Source: Cryphonectria parasitica EP155 (Eukaryota; Ascomycota; Sordariomycetes; Diaporthales; Cryphonectriaceae). Taken from it: a DNA stretch of 64,000 nucleotides. Shown here piece by piece: positions 11,897 through 23,405 of this stretch. The position numbers and the translations under genes are program-made. The notes beneath the pieces were generated by a model, which saw only the letters and a list, made by a program, of their open reading frames with translations, was not told where the DNA came from and did not search any database. The first letter of the stretch is position 1, and the number at the start of each line of letters is the position of its first letter. The stretch lies in NCBI RefSeq assembly GCF_011745365.1, contig NW_024468911.1, positions 738,759 to 802,758 of the forward strand. The letters are read 5' to 3'.

Positions 11897-12543
11897 TGTC
11901 ATCCTGTGTGAAAACGTTCCCTGAAGTCCGACCTGCGAGGTAACTCACGCCATTTCTCGCCCTGCCCGGCTACCACTATCTTCTCCAGTCTTAGCTCGAG
12001 ACTCTCTGTGAGGCGAGGCACACTTTCGTCCCCAGGTTGTATCCGCGCCTTGTGAAAGCAACTTTTGTCTGTCCTTGGTCACAAAAAGACAGGCAGACTG
12101 ACAGCGACCTGCCGCTCACTGTACTACACCCTGTGTACATTCTCCCCCATCTTGATTCGGATCCACGCTACGAACGCTCCCGTCACATCACCTGTTCCAC
12201 GCGGCGCCCTGCACCGTATTTGTTCAAGCCTCTGTCAGGCAGGTTTGATCATTCAACGGGTGGAACCCCCCCTACCGCCAATCTGCAGTGGACGCCTGGA
12301 TCCCAAGGTAACCCCACAACGATCCTCACGAGAACTGCTACTTTGTTAGCCGCACGGGCACAGGTACCGTACCTGAAAGGCTCATCCACCCTTCCTAATT
12401 GGGTTGATCACCTCACCGAACAGCGCCTCCCAAGCCGCCTTCGATCATCCCCCCCCCCCCTTCGGCTCGCTGCCGGTCTTTGCCCCCGCCCTTCCTACCT
12501 TTAGACACACATACACACACGCCTATCTTGGAGAAGCAGAGCC

Positions 12544-14393
12544 ATGTACTCGGCTCCTTATGGTTACGGCAATGCTGCAGGTCAACCGTTCAACGGTGCC
12601 CCACCGGGTCAACCCCCCCAGATGCAGCCTGGCCCTGGTCCCAATCAGCCTCAGCAGCAGATGATGTATGGCCAGCAGTACCCCATGGGCCCGGGAGGTG
12701 CTTTTCCTGGTACTGCCAATCCCGGCGCCATGATGCCCGGGCCTGCAGGTCCTGCAGGAATGATGCAGAATACCGCTATGCCGCAGATGCCCGCCAATGG
12801 CCAGAGTGAGTTTGCCTCTTTTGCTTCTGCTTCTGCTTCTTCTTCTTCTCTCCCCTCCCCACGTCACACAACTCACAAGCCATGGCACGTAACACGTTGC
12901 GTGGCTGGCTGGCTGGCTAGCCTTTTGTCCCTTGTATTGCCTCCTACCTTCATACCACACCTATAGGTCAGCAATGCGCTGGCCTCCTCCCCGGCTGAAG
13001 AGGTGACGTTGTTTATTTTGGCGGCAAGGGCTGTTGCTTTTGTCCCCCTCTCAGCGTTGACGACGTGGTGGCTACTGTTCTTACTACTACCCTTGCTCCT
13101 GTTGTGTCGAGACCAAGTCCTGCTTTTGACGGAGGGGGAAGTCTCCTTTGCTGATGAGTTCTGCAGTGGGATTCCAGGCTCCCTTCACAACCTCACCATA
13201 CGGGCCTAACGTACCATCCACAGCAGCCCCTCAGAGCCAGTTTAATCCCAACTACATGATGGCCAACCACATGGGTGGCTACCCCATGAACGCACCTGGA
13301 ATGAGCCCTCAGCAGCAGCAGCAACAGCAGATGATGATGCAGCGCATGCACCAGGCGCAGCAGCAGAACCAGGCCGGCATGGGCACGCCAACTCCGCAGC
13401 GTCAGTTCTCAGTTCCCCACGGGACACCGAACCAAGGTCAGCAGCAGCACCATCCGCAGCCCCAGCCGCAGCAGCAGCAGCAGCAGCAGGCCAATTTCGG
13501 AACTCCACAAAATCCTCAGGGTACTCCGCAGAACCAGACACCCACGCCGGCACCGCCGTCTGCCAACAGCATCACAACACCTCAGACACCCACATTCCCC
13601 TCCAACGTGCAGTCAGCAGCTGTGAATGGCAGCTCGACCCCGGTCAGCCCGGGAGCGCAAGCTCGTGACCAGGAGAGGATGAGTTTGTTATTGGACATCA
13701 ACACGGAACTCCTCTTTGAGGTCGTACAACTTAAGAACAATATAGAGGAGACACGAAAAGAGGCGGCAGCAGGTACGGCTAACAACACCCTCACACCGGA
13801 CCAGCAAAAGGAAAAGAAGGAGGAAGAAGAAGTACTTGATCAAGACTATAGCCAGTACGTAACAATTTCGTCGTGTGCCCTTGTTCTCGCGTCCTCGCTC
13901 GGTTACTGACTAGCAAAAAAATTGCAGAGTGTTCCGAAGGCTGCAGGCTAACCTCGCCTATCTGGCGAACTTGACGACAAACAAGCCAGGCGTCCCACGC
14001 CAGCCAGCACCGATGATACTCTCAGCACCGCCTCTCAACACGAAGCTCAAGCTGCGCCCTATGCCATCGGCCACAGATGCAGAGAAGGCCGACCCCATCG
14101 CAGACCGCGCAGAGCGGGACGCATACATCAGAGAACTGTACAAGAAGTTACACACGCTGTTCCCCGGTATTGACCCGACCAAGGAACCAGTCTACCGACC
14201 GCAGCCAAGACCGGGGGTCCCGAACCCAGCAATCGCGGCGCAGAATGCACAGCGCCTGGCAAGTATGGCAGCAGCACAGGGCCAGATGCAGATGAACTCG
14301 GCTCCGTCACCCGCACCATCGACTCATCAGATGACGCCGCAAATGGCCACAATACAAGGGCTACCCTCAACACATCCGTCCATGTCCGCATGA
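12544..14393 (+). CDS. Gln/Pro-rich protein with an SS18 (SSXT)-like domain; putative SWI/SNF subunit
   Basis: Probable nuclear transcription co-regulator. Model join(12544..12805,13167..13854,13928..14393), 471 residues; introns gtgagt..ctgcag and gtacgt..ttgcag keep the frame. Residues 1-250 are rich in Met, Pro, Gly and Gln, with poly-Gln at 13310-13330 and about 13469-13490. Residues about 257-340 hold LLLDINTELLFEVVQLKNN, an acidic Lys/Glu spacer, then SQVFRRLQANLAYLANLT; in spacing and residues these resemble the two helices of the human SS18 N-terminal (SNH) domain, which contacts the BAF ATPase module. The C-terminus is Gln/Met-rich. I recall related Sordariomycete proteins being named only for glutamine repeats. 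SWI/SNF membership is inference. The first intron, 361 bp, is unusually long and could be two introns. Confidence 0.7.
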
Positions 14394-17300
14394 TGATTTC
14401 GAACAACCAAGCAAGCAAGAAGAGGGGGAAAAGTTGATACCCAGAAAAAAGAAAAATGAAGTATCGTGGCGTCCTATTGTTGGAACATTGCTTCGTGAAA
14501 AAATGACGTCTTGCACACATGTTGTTTGTTGGCTGGGCAGAGCTCAGAAGGTTCCCCCAGAAGCGGGGACGTTGGGATACGATCTGGATCTCTTTGATTC
14601 TCATCTTGGAGCACAGACCGATGTACTACACTTGCACAACGGCCGCCTAGGCTTGCTGAATACGTGCGGGGACAGAGAATGGCGCTGTAGCGTGTTACGA
14701 TTTATTGTCGACATTTTTTTTATATATATGTATAGTATTAGACAGTTGGAGGAGCATGACAAAGGTAGATGCACTCTGGCACCACAAAATATTACATGAA
14801 TTGTCCCCGATGAAATCTGCCATCGCAACTCTTTTTTTTTCTTTTTCTTTTCTTCCTGCTTCTTCTTATTTTTCTTGGACTTCTATAAGCTTAGAATGCC
14901 AAGTCCAGTGCTGCTGGCTCGAAACGATATGCAAGGCTTGTTGTAGGGCTGAAGGGCTAGAACGAGGCCGCAGGCCCTTGTTCGAATCCTGTTTTTTTTT
15001 TGGTTTCTCTTTTCTAGGGAATAAAGGACAGCCTATCAATTGACTTGCATGCCGGCAAGACCAGAATCGCGGCCTGGACCCCTCTTTCTCCCGCATGGCT
15101 AACAGAACCTAATGGATTCATCAACGTCATCTTTACACACCCTGGTCGATAACCTCTTCTGGTGGTACTGACTGAGTAGCTGGGCTGTGCAGTGGCAGGC
15201 AGCCACCTGAGGAGTAAGCAAAAGAGAAGAAGAGGGAGGAGAAAAACAAGGTGAAACTTAAAAAGATGGCTACGGAGAAAGAGTGTGTTGGGGGTCGTTG
15301 GGACAGCGACCAGGCCGCGACGAAGTAAAACTATACTTAAACTCAGCAACCTACTATAGGATTGACTGGGTGAAATTTTTGACCAGCTAAACTGACTGAC
15401 GTCCCACAGAGTCCCCCATGTAAGCCGATTCGTTCAGCGCAAAGGCCCAAAGGGGACCCGTCACAGACGAGAAATGACTAAAATGGCCATGCTGACAGGA
15501 TGAAACACCTTCTACAGGGGGGGATTATATAATAAAATCGTCGAAGAGCCTGTGGCGGGCTCTTGTTGCGCCTGCTAATCACGCAAGGCCAGGTTGAGCA
15601 GAAGCACTACATGGACTACTCCGAGCTGGACTCAGTCCGAGGTCTTGGAAGCTGATCTTGCCCGGAGGCCATTCCTAGTCCGGCCAGACCCTGAGGACCA
15701 GTTTACAACCAACGATAAGGAGGTTCTGGACAGAGGACTGCAGTCGGCCGATAGAGGAATATCGAAAGGCATCAAGAGGTGATTATTCTGTCTTGTAATT
15801 TGCGTAACGCCCGTGACTGCCGAAAACATGTATTCAATTGCTCTCTTTCTTTTATTTTGTGTGCTATTACTGTTATATATGCATCTTTTAGTACTTTACG
15901 TACAACTGATATTACAAAGATAAGGCGAGGAGAGGCGAAGACAAGTGTCTGGACGAGGCTGGACCCTACTGACGGTACTCTGACGATCCTCGGGGATAGA
16001 GGTGCAAATTTTTTGAAACCTTGGAACACAATTAGGCAAGTTGCTAGAGTTTTGGTAAGAGGAAGAGAAGTGGGAAGAGAAGGTAGAAGGCGACGAAGAG
16101 AACGGGAAGAAAAGCTGGACAAGAAGCAGATCTTGAGTTCACAGAAAAAACAGCACCTTCTTCTTCCGTTCCAGTGACGGGGCAAGTGCCTTGCAGGATC
16201 TGGAATGGAAGGAGCATATGCTCTCTGGCGTTGCGGAAGTCACCCACGCATATCTGATCTGGACCTTCCACCTTATACAATGTTTGTTCCAACACCTGCC
16301 CAGGTGGACCTAATTGGTTATAGTAGCGAAAAGGCACCTGTGTATGGCGACGCAATACATGCAGGAGGACGCATCCGCCAGGCCGTCGGGTGTGGGTTCA
16401 TGTTATTTGACACTTGCCCTGCACTTCAGCACTGATGTTGCCGTCTGCTACCTGACGGTAGTCGTGACTTGCTTCACTCTTGTCTCTTGTTACAGGCACG
16501 AGGCGAATACAAGAAAATTCCCAGTCCTGACTCTCTACTTCCTCAACGCCTCCCCCGCTTCATCCGCACCGCCTTCCTGCTCGAGGAGCTGCGCCTCCCA
16601 TACACCTGCCACGGCATTCAGAGGGCTGCTAGGTCAAGGCTCTGCTTATGTGTGATATTTGCTTGATGGGCAGGCAGGAAAGGTCAAAGACTCATCCTAG
16701 CTGTGCAAGGTATGAAGAGGTACGCAGCTCACTTGGCTAATCAGGCTCTGCTGCCACGGTACCCTCACCGCGGCCAACAATCAGAATTATCATCAGAGTT
16801 GGATTTGCATCTGAGATGTAGAAGGGATTTTATCAGGTGCCACGTCCGTAGTAATGTAATGTGGCTAGGATTGAGAATTTTGTGTTCCTTGAGCTGCTGA
16901 TTAATTGCATCTGATCTGATCTATCTGGTGGAGAATGGCCTTTTTTCTGATGGTCAGTTTTCTATCCGTGAGCTGAAAATGATTGCTTTAAGTCTTCGTT
17001 CCGATCTCATTATACTTCAGATATTTATATTGAGGAAAAGCCGCTTCGGTTTACAAGGGTCAAGTGGCCTGAACCTATGCATGTAGGGCTGAATAGCGCG
17101 AGTAAGGCACCATCAGTCTCCGCCAGCTCTCGCACAGTTGGTAAAGAGTCTGGAGGCGTTGAAATAGGGAAGGGGAAGAAGAAAAACGGTTGGAGCAGTT
17201 TGGTTGCTCTGTTGTCAGCTTCCCCAAAGTGAAAGATTCTAACGTAATACAATATATTCTCATCTGGTAAGCTACACAGCAGAATTGATTACATCGGCCA

Positions 17301-19788
17301 AGGCTTGTTGGTGGCGATGGGTGGCGATGACGAGAGATGAAGGGGGGTTTTGTTTGAGCCCGGAGATGATCGAAGTGAGGAGGGACAGAAGCATAGGGCA
17401 GGTTTTGAACCAAGCGTTGGGCGGGGCAATTTGTTTTCGGGGGGGGGGGGTTTCTTTTTTCGGTTCTGGAAACAAACTTGCGGCTGGGACTTTCTTCCGG
17501 CGTAGACTCTGCTACGTTATCGTGAATCGTACTATATGTGCGATGGTAGAGACAGTGGGCGGGAGATCATGGAAGGAGACTATGGAGATGGGATTCCTTG
17601 TGCGGAGAGTGAATCCTTGGTTCCCTGCGCCGTACTGCCACAGTACTTTACTATGTACATTACCTAGCACGCCGACTACCGTTGCTGTGCAATCAAACAG
17701 GCCAGGAACGGCCGGGGTGGGGTACCCGTGCCATGGTGAAGAAAGGGTTGACTGAGAACCAATGGGACGGGCCAGGCCGGGAAGTTTTGGAGATCAGCTA
17801 AGCAGCAAGCAGCACAAGTCAGGGCTACGGGCGGCCCAGCACAGAGGCTATTCTGTTTCGAACTTTTTAGTGCGAGCCTCCGCTTCAACTTTAACGACCA
17901 CAAACGATGACCAGAAATGACAACAACAAGCAGTCGGCGGAAAAGAGTTGAAGGTATCTGTGGATGGTGTGTCTGCTTCTTTCTTGGTCGACAGTAGTCG
18001 TAATGACAATCCTTTACAAGGCTAGGTATTCTCTAGTGTCTGCAGTAGTAGCAGCAGCAGCAGCAATAGTACACCTATAGTACTGAGGTCAACTTTATCA
18101 AGGGTTTCAGGCCAACATGGTGTGTACATACTGGAGCAGTAATAGGCACTAAGTAAGTACAGTCTTGGTTATGGGTACGGGGAAAAAAGGAGGTGTGGGC
18201 CTTCGGGTCGAGCTCTGTTGCGCGCCCAGGGCCCATTGGCCAATGATATGTGCGAGGCAAGGGGGACATGCATGAACCACTGACGCGACCATCATCTCAC
18301 CTCGCCCGTTTTGGTCTGCACACTTGTCGTCTCCCTTTTTGTGCTGTGTTCTTTCTTTCCCTCCTCACCGCGTCTTGTTATTGTTGTCAGGTTCCCTGGC
18401 CTCGACCTTGGCGTACCTGCCTTCTCTTGTCGAGGAAACCTTTCTCATCCCCAGCTGCGGGATCGAGTCCACTCATTTGTCCCTTCGGTTCGATTCGTCC
18501 TCTTTCTTTCTCAACCATCGTAGGCTGACCTCGATCGATCGGTGGTATCCACTTCGCATGTCCATCTCCATGCCCATACGGCTGGCTGTCATGCATCCAT
18601 AATTTGACACCCTTGATCACAACCACCTGCCCAGTCAAAGCCCCAATTATCTCCTACTACCAGCACTTGTGGCCGGCCAGCTCTTTAGGCCGTTAGTTTT
18701 TTGTCTTCGCGACGGCCTCTCTTTTTTCTCTATTCTCCTGACTTGGCGCGTTTGTTGTCTTGAACGACCGTACTTCTGGAACCTGCTCCGGCGCGGGTCG
18801 ACATGCCCCAGACACATTCCTTCCGTCTTGTTTCAGCACCTGTGTTTTTCTGCCCTCTTTGATCTCCATTGTCCACTGTATGAGACACAGGACGACAAGG
18901 ACAACTGATACTCTCAATTCCTGGCCCCCTGGGTTGTACGTGATCCATCCTACTTTCGCTCTGACCTCGTGACTACACACAACGACACCCGGTCGACCTT
19001 CTCCTTTAAAAGCAGCTGAGTTCTATACGATCCGTCTCCTTGGGATCATCTTGACGAGAGCCACAGCTCTCGACTCGCTTGGCATACAATCCCTGCAGAG
19101 GGTAGGGCCAGTAGGAGGAAACGAAGGCATAAAAAAAAACCCAGAAAAGAAAAGAAGAAGGAAAAAAATAAAGATAAAGAAAGACAGTGAGAGGGGAGGG
19201 GGCAAGCACCCACGGCGCGAAACGATACCCACTTCCTCTCCCCCCAGTCCACACCGACCTTGCGGCCCCGGCGTTCGAAGCGACCGCCAGGAGAGGCCTG
19301 TTTTCTTTGGTCAGAGTAAATAAACCGTTCTGGCCCTGTGCTCTCACCAATCCCCTCGCTCCGACACCCCTGCTCAGTTTCTGTGTGTGGCGAGGCAAGG
19401 CAGCAAGACGAGACCGACCGACACTCGACCAGATGCACTGACGACGACCTCGACCAAAGCCCACACTGGACTCTTTCTCCCACCCACCCCCAGATTACGA
19501 AGATACCCAAAAGGGACAGGGCTGACTCTCTTTCTGTCTTGTCTCGCACGGGACCGCGGTCTTTGCTTCGGACCCTGCCTGGACCTTTTCTCCTTCTTTC
19601 TTCTCCCCTTCCCTTGCCAGCTGGGCGTTGGAGCCGGGCGCGACTCACAGGTCCCATCCCGTCATTCCAGTCTCAGCCCTCCTCAGACCTCGACCAATCC
19701 CTTCAGCCGTCTACCAGCTGTCAGTCGAGTAACACCACCGACCACAAGGGACAGGGCTCAAGGCGGGAGCCTACCCTCTCCATTCTCG
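14394..19788. other. Gene-poor 5.4 kb region and leader of the TBC gene
   Basis: Contains a glutathione S-transferase relic (separate entry), two short open frames I cannot assign (15594-15782 and 16205-16435), a 12-bp G run at 17439-17450 and a CAG-type run near 18050. The final 1.5 kb, from about 18300, is pyrimidine-rich and reads like the leader of the TBC gene. No other gene is supportable. Base composition is close to the flanks, so there is no sign of RIP-type AT enrichment. Confidence 0.55.
16520..16616 (+). pseudogene. Relic of a glutathione S-transferase N-terminal (thioredoxin-fold) segment
   Basis: One frame reads LTLYFLNAS and, after a single frame change at the run of C near 16550-16556, another reads RFIRTAFLLEELRLPYT. 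Joined as aligned halves these match the conserved start of fungal GSTs (beta-1 strand, active-site loop, then helix 1 with LLEEL). No ATG-initiated frame, no downstream GST body and no intact copy is visible. A polypyrimidine tract ending in ttacag lies just upstream at about 16480-16496, as if an ancestral exon boundary remained. I read it as a decayed fragment; a sequencing indel is the other explanation, but the absence of the rest of the gene argues against that alone. Confidence 0.5.
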
Positions 19789-22700
19789 ATGGAAGCCGAC
19801 CAAGAGACCACCAGCCCTACTGCTGGTGGTGTCGGACCCGGCCTGGGGCAGCATAAACATGCGTCGTCACTCTCGAGCTCGAACTCTGTCCCCTCTCCTA
19901 CCCTTTCCGAACATACTCGCCAGCGAAGCAGCTCGAACCCTTACGACGCTACCGTAAAGCATATCATCGAGCACGACTCCCTTGTTACCGTCCGCCTATC
20001 TGAACCACCTAGGCCGTTGACGCTCAATACCGATCTCCCGCCCGGCGGAAATACGATACAGGATAGAAGGGGCTTGTTCAGGAACACGCTGAGTCCCGCG
20101 TCCGCCACTACCTCCCGCAGCCCGCTAAGCTCGCCGTTCGACCCCAATGAGGCCCTGAGCCCTGTCACGACGACCATTTCTGGCAGCAGCCTGAAGCTGA
20201 ACCTACAGGACGAGCTCGACGGCATCGACGACGATAGCAAGACGATCAGCGGCGCCGAGGCAGACGAAAGCGACGAGGAGGAGGTAGACTGGGAGGGACT
20301 ACAGAAGTCGGAGGACGCCGAGTCTAAAGATAACGAGGAAGATGTAGGTCGAGTTTTTATTTTCCTAGGTGCCTGGGAGCTTTTTGGAAGTCGTCTTCTA
20401 TTGTTCTGAAGTGTACTGACCGCTGGCTTTGTTTCTTTTTTTTTTTTTTTTGCAGACTACTGCTATGCTGCTGGCTCGATTGGAACAGGAGAACGACAGA
20501 CTAGCTACGAACCCGAAGAGCGTCAAGGTACAGGCCGCTGCAAGGCTCCAGCAGTCTGCACGAAGGCCACGCCCTCCTTCGATGGCGCAACTCAAAGAGA
20601 TGGTCCAGGGGCCGCAGCCTGCGCCCTTGCGGTACTCGATGCTCCCACCGCCACCGATGACGGACCTTGAGTTCTACGCGGCTCTCGTGAAGGATTACCA
20701 ACAGACCGCTGCGCGGTTGCCGACACTGCTGGCCAACAAAATCCGGAAGGGCATACCGCCCCCGCTGCGTGGCGTTGTCTGGCAAAGCATGTCCCTGGCG
20801 CGAGATGCGACACTTGAAGATGCCTTTGAAAGGTACACGGGCGAATCGAGCCCGTATGAGGGCCTGATCGGCAAAGACCTCGGACGCAGCTTCCCTGGCG
20901 TCGAGATGTTCCGTGATCCCGAGGGCGACGGACAGCGGATGCTGGGGCGTGTCCTCAAGTGCTACAGCTTGTACGACCAAAAGATCGGGTATTGCCAGGG
21001 CCTTGCACTGCTGGTCGGTCCTCTTCTGATGCACATGAGCGACAAGCAGGCCTTTTGCGTCTTGGTCAAGTAAGTCATTCATTCTCCCTCCTACCTTGGC
21101 TCAGGTTTATTTGTGTGTGCCGTTGCTAACTGCAAGTTAAGACTCATGGAGCAGTATGACCTCAGGTCTTCCTTTTTGCCAGACCTGTACGGATTGCACG
21201 TTAAGATCTACCGTGAGTTGTAATACCCTTTTTCTCAGTCACTGTACAATACGACAAAAACGTGACACGTTGTGTTGCAACCAATCAAACATCCCCTTGA
21301 AAAAAAAAAGCTCATTCAAAGACTACATGGACTGACTGAAACTACCAAAAAGAATTCCGAGAACTGCTTCGAGACAATCTGCCCGCTTTATCAGACCACA
21401 TGGACGATCTCCAGGTCGACCCGGCCTACGTTTCACAGTGGTTCCTCTCATTCTTCGCAGTCACTTGTCCCCTGCCCATGCTGTTTCGTAAGTCTTTCTG
21501 GGTTCCACCGCCTATCAGGGAGTGCACAATTGACAGGAACCAGGTATCTACGATGTGATCTTCGCCGAGGGTGCATCCGAGACCATTATGCGGGTGGCTC
21601 TCTCGCTTATGAGGCGTAATCAACCCAGGATCCTTGCCCTGACCGAGATGGGGGATGTCTTGCAGCTGCTCCTGAGCCGTAGCCTGTGGGACGCCTATCA
21701 TGTACCTACCAACCCCCCTCATCCCCCTCCTCTCCTGGCTCTAGAAGATAGTGCGTGCAATGCTAACCAACCAAAAAATAAATAGTACAACGCAGACGAG
21801 TTTGTATCCGATTTTGTCAGCCTGTCGTCTGTGGTCAGCAGAGAACGACTCGCGGCGCTTGAGCAGGGGTACAGGGAGAGCCAACTGGCCCATACCCCCA
21901 ACCACCTAAGCGCCAATGCGGAAAGGTCTTCGGAGGTTACTAACGCTGCATCCCGCTTCCTTGGGCGCCTCTGGGCCAACTCCACCACGTCCCTCAAAGC
22001 ATCCTCCTCGTCCTCCTCCTCCACCACCACCACCAACAACAACAATAACAATTCCACCTCGAGCCTCACTCCAAGTGCCGCCTCCCGACCATTAAGTATG
22101 CTGAAGAGGAGCGCTTCTAAGCAGAGCCTGGCATCCACCCTTAATTCCATGGAAGCCAGCTCATCGGCGTCGTCTGCAGCCAGCGTACTCAGTACCGTCT
22201 CCACCGATGCCACCTCCATCTCGAGGGACTCTACGGCCGACGATGCCTCGACCACCCTCGGGCGCGACTCCAAGCTGGTCTACCAAGCACACAACTCCGA
22301 CAGCAGGAACCTGCACACCCAGATCGAAGACCTCCTCACCGCCCTGAGCGATTTACAGCGACAACATGCCCTCCTGGCCGACCAGCTACAGCGGGAGCGG
22401 GAAGAACGCGATGAAGACCGGAAGGCTGTGAGGTCGCTCCTCAGTGGCATTAGGAGACAAGCGAGTAGCGAGACCGTCATCACGTCGCACAGCGGCGACA
22501 GCGACGCGACAATCAAGCCTGATGGTATCAACACGCACGATGGGTCCTTCTCGGATCTGCTGGACACCATGGAGGGCCGATTCGGGGATGATGAGAACAA
22601 GAGGAGGTCATCCATCACACAGACCAAGCCCCAGATGCGCGACGAGCTCGCCCGCACAAAGGAACAGCTACAGATCGAGATGTCTAAATCCCAGGACGCC

Positions 22701-23405
22701 AACCGCCGTGCGGTCGATCTCGAGCAGGAGATCACCAACATGAAGGACCAGCTGCGCGAGAGTCATGCACACGTTCGAAACCTCCATACCGACAAGCAGC
22801 GTCTCGAGAAGCAGATCCATAGCATGCGCGTACGAGCCTCCGACTCTGTAGGTAATGACGGCACCGGAGGACCTGGCTGGCTGTCTAGAAACCCCAGCAC
22901 CAAGTCCACCGCGCCGGGTCTGCGGGAGCTTAAGCTCGGCAGGAGCCAGTCTACACCGTCGCAGATCTCGGTCAATAAACGGACCTCGTCCCTCCTTGGC
23001 CCGAGCCCGAGCGATGCGGCGCCCTCAACAACACAGAACCTGGCGGCGCAGTCCACGCCTCCGGCGAACGAACAAGAAGCGCTGCTCCTCGAGCTTGTCC
23101 AGGCCAAGACGGCGGAGGCCATCGCGAAGCAGGAGGCGGAGGAAGCCAAGCAGAAGCTCGAGCAGCTGCGCAAGACGCTCGGGGTTACTGGCGATCATTT
23201 GCACCCGCCAGGTGACGCTCAGCAGCAGCAACAACAAGGTGTTATGGGCATGTTCAGAAGCTTCACGTCACCTGCCGCTGAGACGGCTGCCGCGGGTGCT
23301 AAGGCCGCCGCGCCGGCTACACCCACGCCCGCCCCCGCCCCCGCGCCCACACCCGCGGCAGCACCAAGCGGCGGCGGAGGTGGCTTCTGGGGTTGGAGGA
23401 GATAG
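19789..23405 (+). CDS. GYP5: TBC-domain Rab GTPase-activating protein, Gyp5-like
   Basis: Stimulates GTP hydrolysis by Rab/Ypt proteins in Golgi-to-surface traffic. Model join(19789..20343,20456..21069,21142..21212,21353..21487,21544..21701,21786..23405), 1050 residues; every splice keeps the frame and canonical sites are present (gtaggt, gtaagt, gtgagt, gtaagt, gtacct). Residues 1-185 are Ser-rich then acidic. The TBC domain starts at NKIRKGIPPPLRG and carries the arginine finger in IGKDLGR (about 323-329) and the glutamine finger in YCQG (about 364-367), so catalysis should be intact. The domain spans exons 2-6. Exon 6 adds Ser/Asn-rich linkers and three coiled-coil stretches (about 687-735, 796-862, 938-980), then an Ala/Pro tail ending GGGFWGWRR. 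TBC followed by coiled coil is the Gyp5/EVI5 arrangement. Confidence 0.9.

Larger units (their letters stand above)
9769..12543. other. Intergenic region and very long CT-rich leader of the SS18-like gene
   Basis: Starts with a (TG)n(AG)n microsatellite at about 9788-9828. From about 10400 to 12540 the + strand is strongly pyrimidine-rich with many short open frames but no recognisable domain, which looks like a long 5' leader, possibly with leader introns and upstream ORFs. It includes an 11-bp C run (11798-11808), a (AC)26 run and a 12-bp C run (12449-12460). Confidence 0.55.

Noticed and set aside
14970..15005. tRNA-like B box (GTTCGAATCC) followed by a T run
   Set aside because: The flanking bases do not form a T-arm stem and no A box or acceptor stem can be paired.
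17115..17150. A-box-like AGTTGGTAAAGAG with a short D-arm-like stem
   Set aside because: No anticodon arm, T-arm or matching acceptor stem follows.
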